Source of the DNA: Bacteroidota bacterium
Lineage (GTDB): Bacteria; Bacteroidota; Bacteroidia; Bacteroidales; F082
Direction: 5' to 3'
Length of the DNA stretch: 64,000 nt
Assembly: GCA_016845175.1 (NCBI GenBank)
Contig: JAERTD010000014.1
Span: 229,589 to 293,588, forward strand
Part shown: positions 24,945-33,430 of the stretch, in pieces
How the letters are laid out: the number at the start of each line of letters is the position of its first letter
Position numbering within the stretch: position 1 is the stretch's first letter
The notes under the pieces: generated by a model
The model's database searches: none
Seen by the model: only the letters and a program-made list of their open reading frames with translations
Told to the model about the DNA's origin: nothing
Made by a program: the position numbers and the translations under genes

Positions 24945-25295
24945 ATGAAAATAATTTCTTTAGATAAAGTTGAAAAGAAAGCAGTGGATATGAAAGGAGC
25001 TGAAAAAGCCTGGAAACAGATGCCCTTGTCACAGGCCGATGATGTTCCGTTATATAGTTATCGCGTGTTTTCTGTAGAACCTGGTGGTTTTACGCCCTAC
25101 CACCAGCATAATTACGAACATATGAACTATGTGATTGAAGGAAAGGCTGTTTTGGTAAATGAAGCTGGTGAAAAACAAGCCCTTAAAAAAGGTGATTTTG
25201 CACTTGTTTCTCCCAACGAAAAGCACCAATATCGAAATGCATCAGAGGATGAAAACTTCGTGATGATTTGTGGTGTTCCCAAAGAATTTGAGTAA
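24945..25295 (+). CDS. Single-domain cupin
   Basis: A 116-residue protein with one complete cupin. Metal ligands are visible in motif 1 (PYHQHNYEHMNYVIEG) and motif 2 (SPNEKHQYRN). The domain follows the VEPGGFTPYHQH entry strand typical of small metal-binding cupins. Substrate unknown. The N-terminal 35 residues form a short extension. Encoded directly after the lipoprotein and convergent with the channel gene. Confidence 0.9.
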   Translation: MKIISLDKVEKKAVDMKGAEKAWKQMPLSQADDVPLYSYRVFSVEPGGFTPYHQHNYEHMNYVIEGKAVLVNEAGEKQALKKGDFALVSPNEKHQYRNASEDENFVMICGVPKEFE

Positions 25296-25319
25296 TTACT
25301 TGTCAATAAAAGTATCCTG

Positions 25320-25979
25320 TTATTCATTAGCATTGGTACTGTTGCCGCCAAGGTATTTTCCCACCAATACAGCAATTATCATGGTCAGATACAGCTGGCC
25401 TGATACACTCATTAATAGGGACAGGGATTTGGCCAATGAATCTGCAGGAGTAATATCTCCATACCCAAGGGTGGTGAATGTGACCAAAGTATAATATATT
25501 AAGTCTGAGGTGGTGAATGGTGAATCATAAGCTTTGTTGAATGCTTCAGCATTGTTGTTATTGATCAATTTGAATAGCAGTGAACCTGCAACTGCAATCA
25601 GGAAATACACATTAATGGCTTCAAGAAATTCCAATCGGCCTACTTTTTTACTGTTAGCAATGCGCATGACAAGTAAAACCACCACTAGAATAAAGAACAT
25701 AAAACTTAACATATCAGACAAATGGGTAAGTTCATCCATATGAAGGTATTCTGTTAGCCAGTTCAACCCAATAACACCGGCAGCATAGTAGAAGATACTA
25801 CTCCTTTTATCATGAGTTATGGTAAGGACGGAAAGCAAATATATGGCCGTAATAACAACATTATATAAGAATACCCGCGTTGTAGAGTGTTCAAACAGTC
25901 CAATGATAAAAACATAAATGACAATAAATGCCAATAAAACATAATTATATCGATGGCGTAATCTATCTGCTTTAGTCAT
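25320..25979 (-). CDS. Potassium-channel-like protein (Ion_trans_2 pore)
   Basis: A 219-residue membrane protein with about six hydrophobic helices and, before the last, the selectivity filter TTLGYGD in LVTFTTLGYGDITPADS. The TLGYGD signature marks a K+-selective pore. No cytoplasmic RCK or cyclic-nucleotide domain follows, so gating is not evident. It is divergent from the M16 peptidase gene. Confidence 0.9.
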   Translation of the reverse strand: MTKADRLRHRYNYVLLAFIVIYVFIIGLFEHSTTRVFLYNVVITAIYLLSVLTITHDKRSSIFYYAAGVIGLNWLTEYLHMDELTHLSDMLSFMFFILVVVLLVMRIANSKKVGRLEFLEAINVYFLIAVAGSLLFKLINNNNAEAFNKAYDSPFTTSDLIYYTLVTFTTLGYGDITPADSLAKSLSLLMSVSGQLYLTMIIAVLVGKYLGGNSTNANE

Positions 25980-26057
25980 AGTTAAAGGGTTTGATTATAT
26001 GCTATCCAAATGTAAGAAATGTATCAGATTATAGAGGGAGCCACGCCCATTTTGTCT

Positions 26058-26065
26058 TAAGTTTG
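26058..26065 (+). promoter_or_regulatory. -7 promoter box that sets the start of the M16 peptidase
   Basis: TAAGTTTG is a perfect TAnnTTTG match. Transcription from it would begin near 26072, after the upstream in-frame codons, so the protein start must lie downstream; the TTG at 26093 fits. Confidence 0.5.
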
Positions 26066-26092
26066 CAGCATAATTTACTGAATAAGTGTATT

Positions 26093-27319
26093 TTGACCTA
26101 TAAAAATCATCAGCTTAAAAATGGCATTCGCATCATTCATCGCGAAACATCAAATCAGGTATCCCATTGTGCGTTAATGGTGGATACCGGGAGCAGGGAA
26201 GAGTTGTCAGACGAAAATGGCATGGCCCATTTTATAGAGCATCTGATCTTTAAAGGAACCAAAAAGAGAAAAGCCTATCATGTACTGAGCCGCATTGAAA
26301 ACTTAGGTGGCGAACTCAATGCTTATACCACAAAAGAGGAAACCTGTATCTATGCATCTTTTCTAAGTCCTTATTATAAGGAGAGTTTGGAATTGTTTGC
26401 GGATGTGGCTTTTCAGTCCGTTTATCCTGAAAAAGAAATCACCAAGGAAAAGGATGTGGTAATTGATGAGATCCATTCATATCTCGACAATCCGGCCGAA
26501 CTCATTTATGATGAATTTGAGAACCAGCTGTTCGACGGGCATCCTTTGGGAAGGCATATATTAGGAGATGAGAAAAGTGTCAGCAAATTTACGAGAGCTG
26601 ATGTGTTGAGGTTTGTCAGACGAAATTATAGCACAGAGCAAATGGTCATTGCTTCTGTGGGGAGAATTGATTTCAAAAAACTTGTCAAGTGGGTGGAGTT
26701 GTATTTTGGTCAGGCACGACCCATCGGTAAAAGAGGTAAGAGAATCCCTTTTACGCATCCTCACCATCAAAGGATAGAAAAGAAAAAGGACTCCTATCTG
26801 ACACATTGTATGATGGGAACGATGGCTTATGGAAGAACCCATCCAAACCGTTTGGCACTTCTGTTGTTGAATAATTTACTGGGAGGGCCGATATTAAATT
26901 CCAGGCTGAATCTGGCCATACGTGAAAAACACGGCTACGCTTACACCATAGAGTCTATGTATCAGGCCTATAGTGATACTGGCCTTTTCGCCATTTATCT
27001 TGGGACAGATAAAAACCAACTTGAGAAAAGCATCGGATTGGTGAATAAGGAGCTTAATAAGCTTCGTTTGAACAGTCTGGGAAGTATGCAGCTGCACCGG
27101 GTAAAACGACAGTTGATAGGTCAGTTAGCCATTAATTATGAGTCGTCATTAAATGAAATGTTGCGCATGGCTAAGTCACATTTGTCGGTTCCTATAGTAA
27201 AACCTATAGCCAGGGTAATTGAGGCAGTAGATGGAATTTCCGCTTCCACCCTGCAGGAAGTAGCCATGGAAGTACTAAATCCTGATCATATGAGTACCTT
27301 AATCTATAAATCGAAATAA
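26093..27319 (+). CDS. M16 family zinc metallopeptidase
   Basis: A 408-residue peptidase when started at the TTG at 26093. That start gives MTYKNHQLKNGIRIIH, which matches the usual opening of M16 proteins, whereas the open frame upstream to 25991 crosses a promoter box. The inverted zinc site is H46-x-x-E49-H50 (HFIEHLIFKG), with a further Glu in KDVVIDEIHSY. The second, inactive M16 half includes the GGPILNSRLNLAIREKHGYAY motif. Likely a soluble processing peptidase. It overlaps the methyltransferase start by one base (TAATG). Confidence 0.93.
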   Translation: MTYKNHQLKNGIRIIHRETSNQVSHCALMVDTGSREELSDENGMAHFIEHLIFKGTKKRKAYHVLSRIENLGGELNAYTTKEETCIYASFLSPYYKESLELFADVAFQSVYPEKEITKEKDVVIDEIHSYLDNPAELIYDEFENQLFDGHPLGRHILGDEKSVSKFTRADVLRFVRRNYSTEQMVIASVGRIDFKKLVKWVELYFGQARPIGKRGKRIPFTHPHHQRIEKKKDSYLTHCMMGTMAYGRTHPNRLALLLLNNLLGGPILNSRLNLAIREKHGYAYTIESMYQAYSDTGLFAIYLGTDKNQLEKSIGLVNKELNKLRLNSLGSMQLHRVKRQLIGQLAINYESSLNEMLRMAKSHLSVPIVKPIARVIEAVDGISASTLQEVAMEVLNPDHMSTLIYKSK

Positions 27320-27954
27320 TGATACCAAAAGATATTGAACAATACATTGAAGAGCATACCTCTAAAGAAGATGTCGTATTAGAGTCTCTGAATCGTGAAA
27401 CTCATTTGAAGACCTATTATCCCCGCATGCTTTCCGGTCATGTGCAGGGTAAGTTTCTCGAGATGCTGACTCATATGATTCAACCAAACCGAATTCTTGA
27501 AATAGGAACCTTCACAGGTTATTCAGCTCTAGCCATGGCCAACGGCATGAAGGATACGGCCATACTGTATACCCTTGAAGTAAATGACGAAATGAAGGAT
27601 TTTATTGAGTCATACATCCAACAATCACCCAGGAAGGACCAAATAAAATTGCTCATGGGGAATGCGCTGGATATCATCCCTGCATTAAATGAAAGCTTCG
27701 ATATGGTATTTATCGATGCAGATAAAGAACAGTATATCGACTATTATGAAATGGCCATGGATAAACTGAACCAGGGCGGATTCATCATCGCAGACAATGT
27801 GCTTTGGGATGGCAAAGTGCTTCAGGAGCGGAATGCTTCAGACAAGGAGACCAGAGCGCTGCAGGACTTCAATACTCACGTTAGTCGTGATGCCAGAGTT
27901 GAGCAGCTAATAGTTTCCGTCCGTGATGGCTTACTTATTGCCAGAAAACTATAA
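27319..27954 (+). CDS. SAM-dependent O-methyltransferase (family 3)
   Basis: A 211-residue class I methyltransferase. The SAM-binding motif LEIGTFTGYSALAMA, the acidic LEVNDEMK strand, the metal-binding FIDADKEQYIDYYE and ADNVLWDGKV identify the caffeoyl-CoA/catechol O-methyltransferase group, which needs a divalent metal. The acceptor is unknown. Translationally coupled to the M16 gene by an overlapping TAATG. Confidence 0.93.
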   Translation: MIPKDIEQYIEEHTSKEDVVLESLNRETHLKTYYPRMLSGHVQGKFLEMLTHMIQPNRILEIGTFTGYSALAMANGMKDTAILYTLEVNDEMKDFIESYIQQSPRKDQIKLLMGNALDIIPALNESFDMVFIDADKEQYIDYYEMAMDKLNQGGFIIADNVLWDGKVLQERNASDKETRALQDFNTHVSRDARVEQLIVSVRDGLLIARKL

Positions 27955-27956
27955 GT

Positions 27957-28463
27957 CTAGTTTGTTTTAAAAGCATAAGAAACCTTGCTTAGGTCTTCAT
28001 TGGCCTTCACAATTTTCTGCTTTAAGGTTTCCTTATAATTCCTTGTTTTTTCACGCATTTCCTGATCACCGGTTGCCATCATTTGTGATGCTAAAATAGC
28101 AGCATTTAAGGCGCCGTTGATTCCTACGGTGGCTACCGGAATTCCTGGAGGCATTTGAACGATGGCCAATAATGAATCCAAACCGTCCAATGAAGCATTA
28201 ATAGGTACACCAATAACTGGGATTGGGGTCATGGCTGCAATAACACCAGGCAAGTGTGCTGCCATACCGGCTCCGGCAATAATTACTTTTATTCCCCTGG
28301 CTTCGGCTCCCTTGGCAAATTTTTCAACTTCCTCAGGTGTACGATGTGCCGACAAGGCATTTATTTCAAATGGAATTTCCATGTCATTAAAAAAGGCGGC
28401 AGCTTTCTCCATTACTTTTAGGTCTGAAGTGCTTCCCATAATGATACTTACAACAGCTTTCAT
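27957..28463 (-). CDS. purE: N5-carboxyaminoimidazole ribonucleotide mutase
   Basis: A 168-residue class I PurE that shifts the carboxyl of N5-CAIR to CAIR in purine synthesis. The start MKAVVSIIMGSTSDL at 28463 is chosen because the frame upstream contains the promoter region. GSTSDL, ALSAHRTPEE and the glycine-rich IIAGAGMAAHLPGV are diagnostic, including the catalytic His in SAHR. Divergent from hpt, so purine synthesis and salvage genes share a regulatory region. No purK is adjacent. Confidence 0.97.
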   Translation of the reverse strand: MKAVVSIIMGSTSDLKVMEKAAAFFNDMEIPFEINALSAHRTPEEVEKFAKGAEARGIKVIIAGAGMAAHLPGVIAAMTPIPVIGVPINASLDGLDSLLAIVQMPPGIPVATVGINGALNAAILASQMMATGDQEMREKTRNYKETLKQKIVKANEDLSKVSYAFKTN

Positions 28464-28502
28464 TGAGATAATTTTTATTTTCTGATAATTATTTAGATCA
28501 TG

Positions 28503-28510
28503 CAAAAATA
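28503..28510 (-). promoter_or_regulatory. -7 promoter box for purE
   Basis: TATTTTTG on the minus strand, 40 bases before the start at 28463. Confidence 0.45.
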
Positions 28511-28544
28511 GCCTTTTTCAGTTTTAATTATAGCCCCTAAATTC

Positions 28545-28552
28545 TATCTTTG
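28545..28552 (+). promoter_or_regulatory. -7 promoter box for hpt
   Basis: TATCTTTG, with a TTTT stretch 19 bases upstream as a possible -33 element; 29 bases before the ATG at 28581. Confidence 0.55.
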
Positions 28553-28580
28553 TAAACCTTTCAATTTGAAGTAAAAATTT

Positions 28581-29120
28581 ATGGGTACAATTAAAGTCCA
28601 CGATAAATATTTTGAGCCCTTTATTCCATTTGAACAAATAGATGAATCGGTTCAGCAAGTGGCTGATCAAATCAATGCAGATTACATTGAGGGTGAGATT
28701 CCTATTTTTTTGGTCATATTAAATGGCTCCTTTATGTTCGCAGGTGATTTGTTTAAAAAAATCAATTTCCCGTGCGAAATAAGCTTCATAAAACTATCAT
28801 CTTATACAGGAACACGCTCTTCAGCAATTGTAAAAGAGTTGATTGGGCTTGATGAAAGCTTGAAAGGAAGAAAGATTATAGTAGTGGAGGATATTATCGA
28901 TTCAGGAATTACCATGGAGAAGGTAATAAGCAAGCTTAAGGAACTGGGTGTAGGCGACGTAAAGCTGGCCACCTTGTTGTTCAAGCCTGATGCGTTTACC
29001 AAATCATATCCTATTGATTATATCGGCATAGAAATCCCCAACGATTTCATTGTAGGATATGGCCTGGACTACGATGCGCATGGCAGAAATTTGAAAGACA
29101 TTTATAAAATTGTTGAATAA
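28581..29120 (+). CDS. hpt: Hypoxanthine phosphoribosyltransferase
   Basis: A 179-residue type I phosphoribosyltransferase that salvages hypoxanthine (and probably guanine) to nucleotides. The PRPP motif VVVEDIIDSGITME, the SYTGTRSS flexible loop region and DYIGIEIPNDFIVGYGLDYD near the C-terminus are diagnostic. It is followed 15 bases later by the adenylate kinase gene, an arrangement seen in other Bacteroidota and consistent with shared purine metabolism. Confidence 0.96.
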   Translation: MGTIKVHDKYFEPFIPFEQIDESVQQVADQINADYIEGEIPIFLVILNGSFMFAGDLFKKINFPCEISFIKLSSYTGTRSSAIVKELIGLDESLKGRKIIVVEDIIDSGITMEKVISKLKELGVGDVKLATLLFKPDAFTKSYPIDYIGIEIPNDFIVGYGLDYDAHGRNLKDIYKIVE

Positions 29121-29134
29121 AAACCCCCGATAAC

Positions 29135-30304
29135 ATGTTAAACATCGCTTTGTTTGGACCTCCGGGTTCTGGAAAAGGTACCCAATCCAAAAAACTGCTT
29201 GAAAAGTATAATCTTACCTATATTTCAACCGGAGATATGCTCCGCAAGGAAATAGCCGAAGGATCATCCTTGGGTCTGGAAGCCAAGTCTGTTATTGCTT
29301 CAGGGGGTTTGGTTGATGATGAGCTCATCGTGCGAATCATTGAGAAAACCATTAAAACCAATACCGATTCCAAAGGAATTTTGTTTGACGGTTTTCCAAG
29401 AACAACGGTTCAGGCATACATACTCGAAGGCTTGTTGTTGAAATTGAATAGCTCACTTGATTGCATGGTAAGTTTGGATGTGCCGGATCAGGAACTCATA
29501 GAACGATTGTTGTTACGTGCCAAAACCTCAGGACGGTCGGATGATACACTGGATGTAATTAAGGTGCGTCTTCAGGAGTATGAAGACAAAACAAAACCTG
29601 TAGCCGATTTTTATGACAAAAAAGGCAAATATTTTCCAGTGAATGGAGTTGGTGATATCGATACCATATTTGATAGCATTGTGGATGTTATTGAAAAGAA
29701 CAGGAAAAAAGAATTTGCCAATATTGTGTTGCTGGGCAAACCTGGATCAGGAAAAGGAACACAGGGTAAATTATTGGCCGATACGCATAAATTGGTATAT
29801 ATCAGTACAGGACAAATGCTGCGCAATGAAATTGCCAAGGATAGTGACATAGGAAGACTAGTGAAGCCATTCATGGATAAGGGAGAAATTGTACCCGATG
29901 AAATCCCTATCAAACTTATCGAAGAGCGCATAGAAGCCAATCCTAATGCCAATGGGTTTATCTTCAAAGGATTCCCAAGAACCATTCCTCAGGCTTATAT
30001 TCTGGATGGATTGTTACAAAGAGAGGGCATGAAATTGTCAGGGATGATAGAAATGAAGGTTTCCATGCTGGAAGCAGTGAAGCGTCTATCTGTGCGCTCC
30101 AAATCGGAAAGGGCCCGACCTTATGATGAAACTGCAGAGCTAATTGTTAACCGACAGGAACAGTACCGTGAAAAAACCCAGCCGGTAATTGATTATTACA
30201 AGAAACAAGATAAATACCACGCCATAAAAGCAGATGGAAACGAGAAGGAAGTTTTCGAAAGTCTCTCAGAAATGGTTGAGGAAATATGCAAGACCAATTA
30301 TTAG
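29135..30304 (+). CDS. adk: Tandem double adenylate kinase
   Basis: A 389-residue protein made of two complete adenylate-kinase folds. Domain 1 (1-187) has P-loop GPPGSGKGTQ, STGDMLR with D34, FDGFPRT with D85, and SGRSDD with R134; it should interconvert ATP, AMP and ADP. Domain 2 (193-389) has P-loop GKPGSGKGTQ, but Q227 replaces the first Asp (STGQMLR), K278 replaces the second (FKGFPRT), and the GRxDD region reads SERARPYDE. The second half is therefore probably inactive, regulatory or of changed specificity. The usual length is about 190-220 residues. A strong terminator follows. Co-transcribed with hpt. Confidence 0.92.
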   Translation: MLNIALFGPPGSGKGTQSKKLLEKYNLTYISTGDMLRKEIAEGSSLGLEAKSVIASGGLVDDELIVRIIEKTIKTNTDSKGILFDGFPRTTVQAYILEGLLLKLNSSLDCMVSLDVPDQELIERLLLRAKTSGRSDDTLDVIKVRLQEYEDKTKPVADFYDKKGKYFPVNGVGDIDTIFDSIVDVIEKNRKKEFANIVLLGKPGSGKGTQGKLLADTHKLVYISTGQMLRNEIAKDSDIGRLVKPFMDKGEIVPDEIPIKLIEERIEANPNANGFIFKGFPRTIPQAYILDGLLQREGMKLSGMIEMKVSMLEAVKRLSVRSKSERARPYDETAELIVNRQEQYREKTQPVIDYYKKQDKYHAIKADGNEKEVFESLSEMVEEICKTNY

Positions 30305-30321
30305 CATTGGTTTCAGTAAAT

Positions 30322-30357
30322 AAAAAAAGCGGTTTGAGTATCAAACCGCTTTTTTTT
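30322..30357. terminator. Bidirectional terminator between adk and rpmB
   Basis: A near-perfect stem AAAAAAAGCGGTTTGA with its complement and a three-base loop; A and T runs on both sides let it act in both directions. Confidence 0.95.
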
Positions 30358-30373
30358 ATGTCGTTTTGGCTGT

Positions 30374-30613
30374 TTATGCCTTATAAAATCCTTTGGCTGA
30401 GGCTTCTTTCAATGCATTAAAGATGCCTTTTTTATTAATGATGCGAAGACCATTAGCACTCACCCTTAAAGTAACCCACTTGTCTTCTTCTGGGATGAAA
30501 AACTTCTTGGTATGCAAGTTTGGATGAAATTTTCTTTTGGTTTTTATATGTGAGTGAGAAACGTTATTTCCTGTAATCACTTTCTTTCCTGTAATCTGAC
30601 AAATTCTTGACAT
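30374..30613 (-). CDS. rpmB: 50S ribosomal protein L28
   Basis: A 79-residue protein starting MSRICQITGKKVITGNNVSH, the typical L28 opening. The later RKFHPNLHTKKFF and VTLRVSANGLRIINKKG stretches are conserved. The start at 30613 is preferred over an upstream Met at 30640, which would add nine non-family residues. In many Bacteroidota rpmB is followed by rpmG; here it stands alone before the terminator. Confidence 0.97.
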   Translation of the reverse strand: MSRICQITGKKVITGNNVSHSHIKTKRKFHPNLHTKKFFIPEEDKWVTLRVSANGLRIINKKGIFNALKEASAKGFYKA

Positions 30614-30748
30614 CATTTCTAGTTTTAATATCGCGTTCAAAAATGGGAGTGCAAATTACGGCATAATTTTTCAAATATTCAACTTAAATGAGATTTAATT
30701 TTTGAGCCATTGAAATCGGCATGAACAAAGGGAAAAATATGTATGGGG

Positions 30749-32005
30749 TTAAGGCTCAGTAACTGTGAAGAAGAATGAGGAGCCCTTGCCAGGCTCTGAT
30801 TCCATCCATATCTCACCTCCCATAAGCTCAGTAAGGCTTTTGGCCATAAACAGTCCAATACCGGTACCTCGATAAAGTGTCGATTGGTCATCTTCAGCCT
30901 TATAGAAGCGATCAAATATATATTGAGCATTACTTTTCTTAATGCCTATCCCGGTATCGGTAACAGAGAACAGTAAGGCTTCTTCAGTATCTACACAACC
31001 AAAAGTAATGCTACCTTCATTGGTAAATTTCACAGCGTTATCCAGCAAGTTGGTGAGTATTTGAAGCAGTCGCTTTTTATCCGTGGTAATAATCCTGTTT
31101 TCAGATAATTTATTGCTGATTAATTGAATTTCTGGTTTCTCGGCCTTCTCCAGTACCTGAGTAAACATGGTCTCCAGGTTGTCGAGCAAATTATTGATGT
31201 CACAATCTTCAGGGAATATTTCCAGTTGCCCTGTATCTATACTTGAAATATCAATAATATCCTCAAACAATCGCAGGAGGGAATCATTGTTTTCGTTAAT
31301 GATATCAATATAAGTCTGTTTCTCTTCTTCTGGAATAAGGTCGCTTGAAAGCAGGTTGCTGAAGCCCACAATGGCATTTAGTGGGGTACGTATCTCATGA
31401 GACATATTGGCAAGAAAGGCAGATTTAAGTGCATCTGATCGCTTGGCCTTCTTGTACTCATTTATATAGCTGTTTTTAGCACTACTCATCATTACAAAAA
31501 TGATCAGTGCGTAAAGTAAAATACCTGTATAAACATCAATGATCCGGTCACTTTCGGAGGCATAATCCGGAGTGAATGTAGGGTTGTTAAAATCAAAATA
31601 AAAGATAATGGCCACATTTAGTATTAAAGTACCACCAGCAATTAACAGATATCTACCATGCCAAATAAATATGAGCAGGCTGAAGAGCAATATAAAAAAG
31701 TAGGGTGCAGGACCATGGGAACCATAATTGTTTAGCCAAAGCAGGTTCATGAATATCAGGGTAATAAAGGCAAAAACCCATTTCACTACACTGGCATCCT
31801 TACTTTGCTTTCCCCAGAAATAGAGTACGGTATAGATGACAAAAGACACCACTGGAATAATCTTCATGGCCAGATCAAAGTCCAGTAAGATGTTGATAAT
31901 AAAACCGATAAGTGAAAATAATGTGGCAACTAAACTGATAGAGACTACGAATTTTTTTTCGAAATCTACAAAGCCTTCAAATCTTTCTTTTTTAATGGTT
32001 GCCAT
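30749..32005 (-). CDS. Membrane-bound sensor histidine kinase
   Basis: A 418-residue kinase. The N-terminal half has about six membrane helices (residues 20-190) with little periplasmic loop. A HisKA helix follows with the phosphoacceptor His in ANMSHEIRTPLNAIVGF, then a HATPase (N box NLLDNAVKFTNEG, G1 DTGIGI, G2 GTGIGLFMAKSL). It has no receiver domain and no adjacent regulator, so it is an orphan. The input signal is unknown; an intramembrane sensing mode is possible. Confidence 0.93.
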   Translation of the reverse strand: MATIKKERFEGFVDFEKKFVVSISLVATLFSLIGFIINILLDFDLAMKIIPVVSFVIYTVLYFWGKQSKDASVVKWVFAFITLIFMNLLWLNNYGSHGPAPYFFILLFSLLIFIWHGRYLLIAGGTLILNVAIIFYFDFNNPTFTPDYASESDRIIDVYTGILLYALIIFVMMSSAKNSYINEYKKAKRSDALKSAFLANMSHEIRTPLNAIVGFSNLLSSDLIPEEEKQTYIDIINENNDSLLRLFEDIIDISSIDTGQLEIFPEDCDINNLLDNLETMFTQVLEKAEKPEIQLISNKLSENRIITTDKKRLLQILTNLLDNAVKFTNEGSITFGCVDTEEALLFSVTDTGIGIKKSNAQYIFDRFYKAEDDQSTLYRGTGIGLFMAKSLTELMGGEIWMESEPGKGSSFFFTVTEP

Positions 32006-32114
32006 TAAGAGTTTTTGGCTTCCCTGCCACTTTTAGCAGCTTTTAGGGTCACCTGATTTTTGTAAAAATACTGCTATATTTCCTTTAGTTCATCAAATAT
32101 AGAATTAAAATGAT

Positions 32115-32122
32115 TAAGTTTG
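32115..32122 (+). promoter_or_regulatory. -7 promoter box for the oxoamine synthase
   Basis: TAAGTTTG, perfect TAnnTTTG, 27 bases before the ATG at 32149. Confidence 0.5.
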
Positions 32123-32148
32123 TTTGATACAACAAAGCAAATAAGCAG

Positions 32149-33399
32149 ATGCAAGACAAGTTTTCTGAAGTAGCTGCTCAGGTAGTGAGTTATGCTATTG
32201 AGAGGGGGGTTTCCCATCAAACTTCAAATAAAAAACCATTTCAGGAAAATAAAATAGCTTTAGGTGATAAAAACCTGACTAATTTTTCAATATGCGATTA
32301 TCTGGCGCTATCCAATGATAACCGACTTAAGGAGGCAGCCATCGAATCCCTGAGAAACAATGGGGTATATACGGCCATATCCAGAACCTATTTAAAATTG
32401 AATATTTATCAGGAGGCAGAGGAAATTGTATCCAGGATCTTCAATAAACCCACTTTACTACTTCCACGTACTACACTGGCTCATATCAGTGTATTTCCCA
32501 TTCTTATTGCACCAACAGATGCTGTAATTCTTGACCATCAGGTGCATACCAGTGTTCGAATGGCCAGTGATCATGTGAAGGTAAAAGGCACCTATTGTGA
32601 GTCCTTACCTCATAACGATCTTACACAACTGGAGGAACGTATCATAGAATTGGGAAGAAAATACGATAAGATTTGGTATTTGGTGGATGGTGTCTATTCC
32701 ATGTTCGGAGATACTTGTCCCATGAAAGAGCTGGAATGGCTCATGAATAAGTACGAACAATTGCATGTTTATGTGGACGATGCTCATGGAATGAGCTGGG
32801 CCGGAGAGCATGGCAGGGGTTATGCGCTATCTCAAATCGAATACCACCCCCGACTTTTCCTGACAACTTCTTTAGGTAAAGGATTTGGTGCCGGTGGAGG
32901 GGCAATTGTCTGCCCGGATGAAGCCACAAGAGACAGGATTAAAATGCTGGGTGCACCTCTGATGTTTACCTCCCCTGTTGAGCCTGCCACCTTGGGAAGT
33001 ATCATTCAATCCGCAAAAATTCACCTCTCCGACGAATTGGGTGTACGACAACAATTATTGGAGGATAATATGGCCTATTTTTATGCTCAGGCAACAGCTA
33101 AGGGACTTCCGGTAGTCAATTCGGAGCACACTCCCATTGCCCTAATGGCAGCTGTGTATCCTGATTTGGTCATTGATATTGCCAACATTATGTTTGCCAA
33201 AGGTTTTCATCTTACCGGAGGTGTCTTTCCGGCTGTTCCACTACACAATTCTGGATTAAGGGTTGTATTGAACCTTTATCAGAGCCATGAAGACATTGAC
33301 CAGCTGCTAGATGCTTTTGTGGAAGCTTACCTCATTGAATTGAAGAAACGAAAAATGACTATGGATGAGGTACAGTCACAGATTAAGGTGCCTGCCTGA
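32149..33399 (+). CDS. Alpha-oxoamine synthase family PLP enzyme (possible cysteate fatty-acyltransferase)
   Basis: A 416-residue fold-type I PLP enzyme of the KBL/serine palmitoyltransferase group. Asp and His of VYVDDAHG (about 207-214) bind the cofactor ring and K244 in SLGKGFGAGGG forms the Schiff base. These enzymes condense an amino acid with an acyl thioester, releasing CO2. The N-terminal half is divergent (AISRTYLKLNIYQEAEEI), unlike KBL. A cysteate synthase-like gene in the same window suggests cysteate as the amino acid, which would yield the 3-keto precursor of capnine-type sulfonolipids. Serine palmitoyltransferase or another acceptor remains possible. It is a single gene with its own -7 box. 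Confidence 0.75.
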   Translation: MQDKFSEVAAQVVSYAIERGVSHQTSNKKPFQENKIALGDKNLTNFSICDYLALSNDNRLKEAAIESLRNNGVYTAISRTYLKLNIYQEAEEIVSRIFNKPTLLLPRTTLAHISVFPILIAPTDAVILDHQVHTSVRMASDHVKVKGTYCESLPHNDLTQLEERIIELGRKYDKIWYLVDGVYSMFGDTCPMKELEWLMNKYEQLHVYVDDAHGMSWAGEHGRGYALSQIEYHPRLFLTTSLGKGFGAGGGAIVCPDEATRDRIKMLGAPLMFTSPVEPATLGSIIQSAKIHLSDELGVRQQLLEDNMAYFYAQATAKGLPVVNSEHTPIALMAAVYPDLVIDIANIMFAKGFHLTGGVFPAVPLHNSGLRVVLNLYQSHEDIDQLLDAFVEAYLIELKKRKMTMDEVQSQIKVPA

Positions 33400-33430
33400 A
33401 ACATTTAAATAGCAAATCCGAAAGACAAGA

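Noticed and set aside
32149..33399. Simple call as glycine C-acetyltransferase (KBL)
   Set aside because: The PLP region is KBL-like but the N-terminal half diverges, and no threonine dehydrogenase is nearby; the broader family call is safer.
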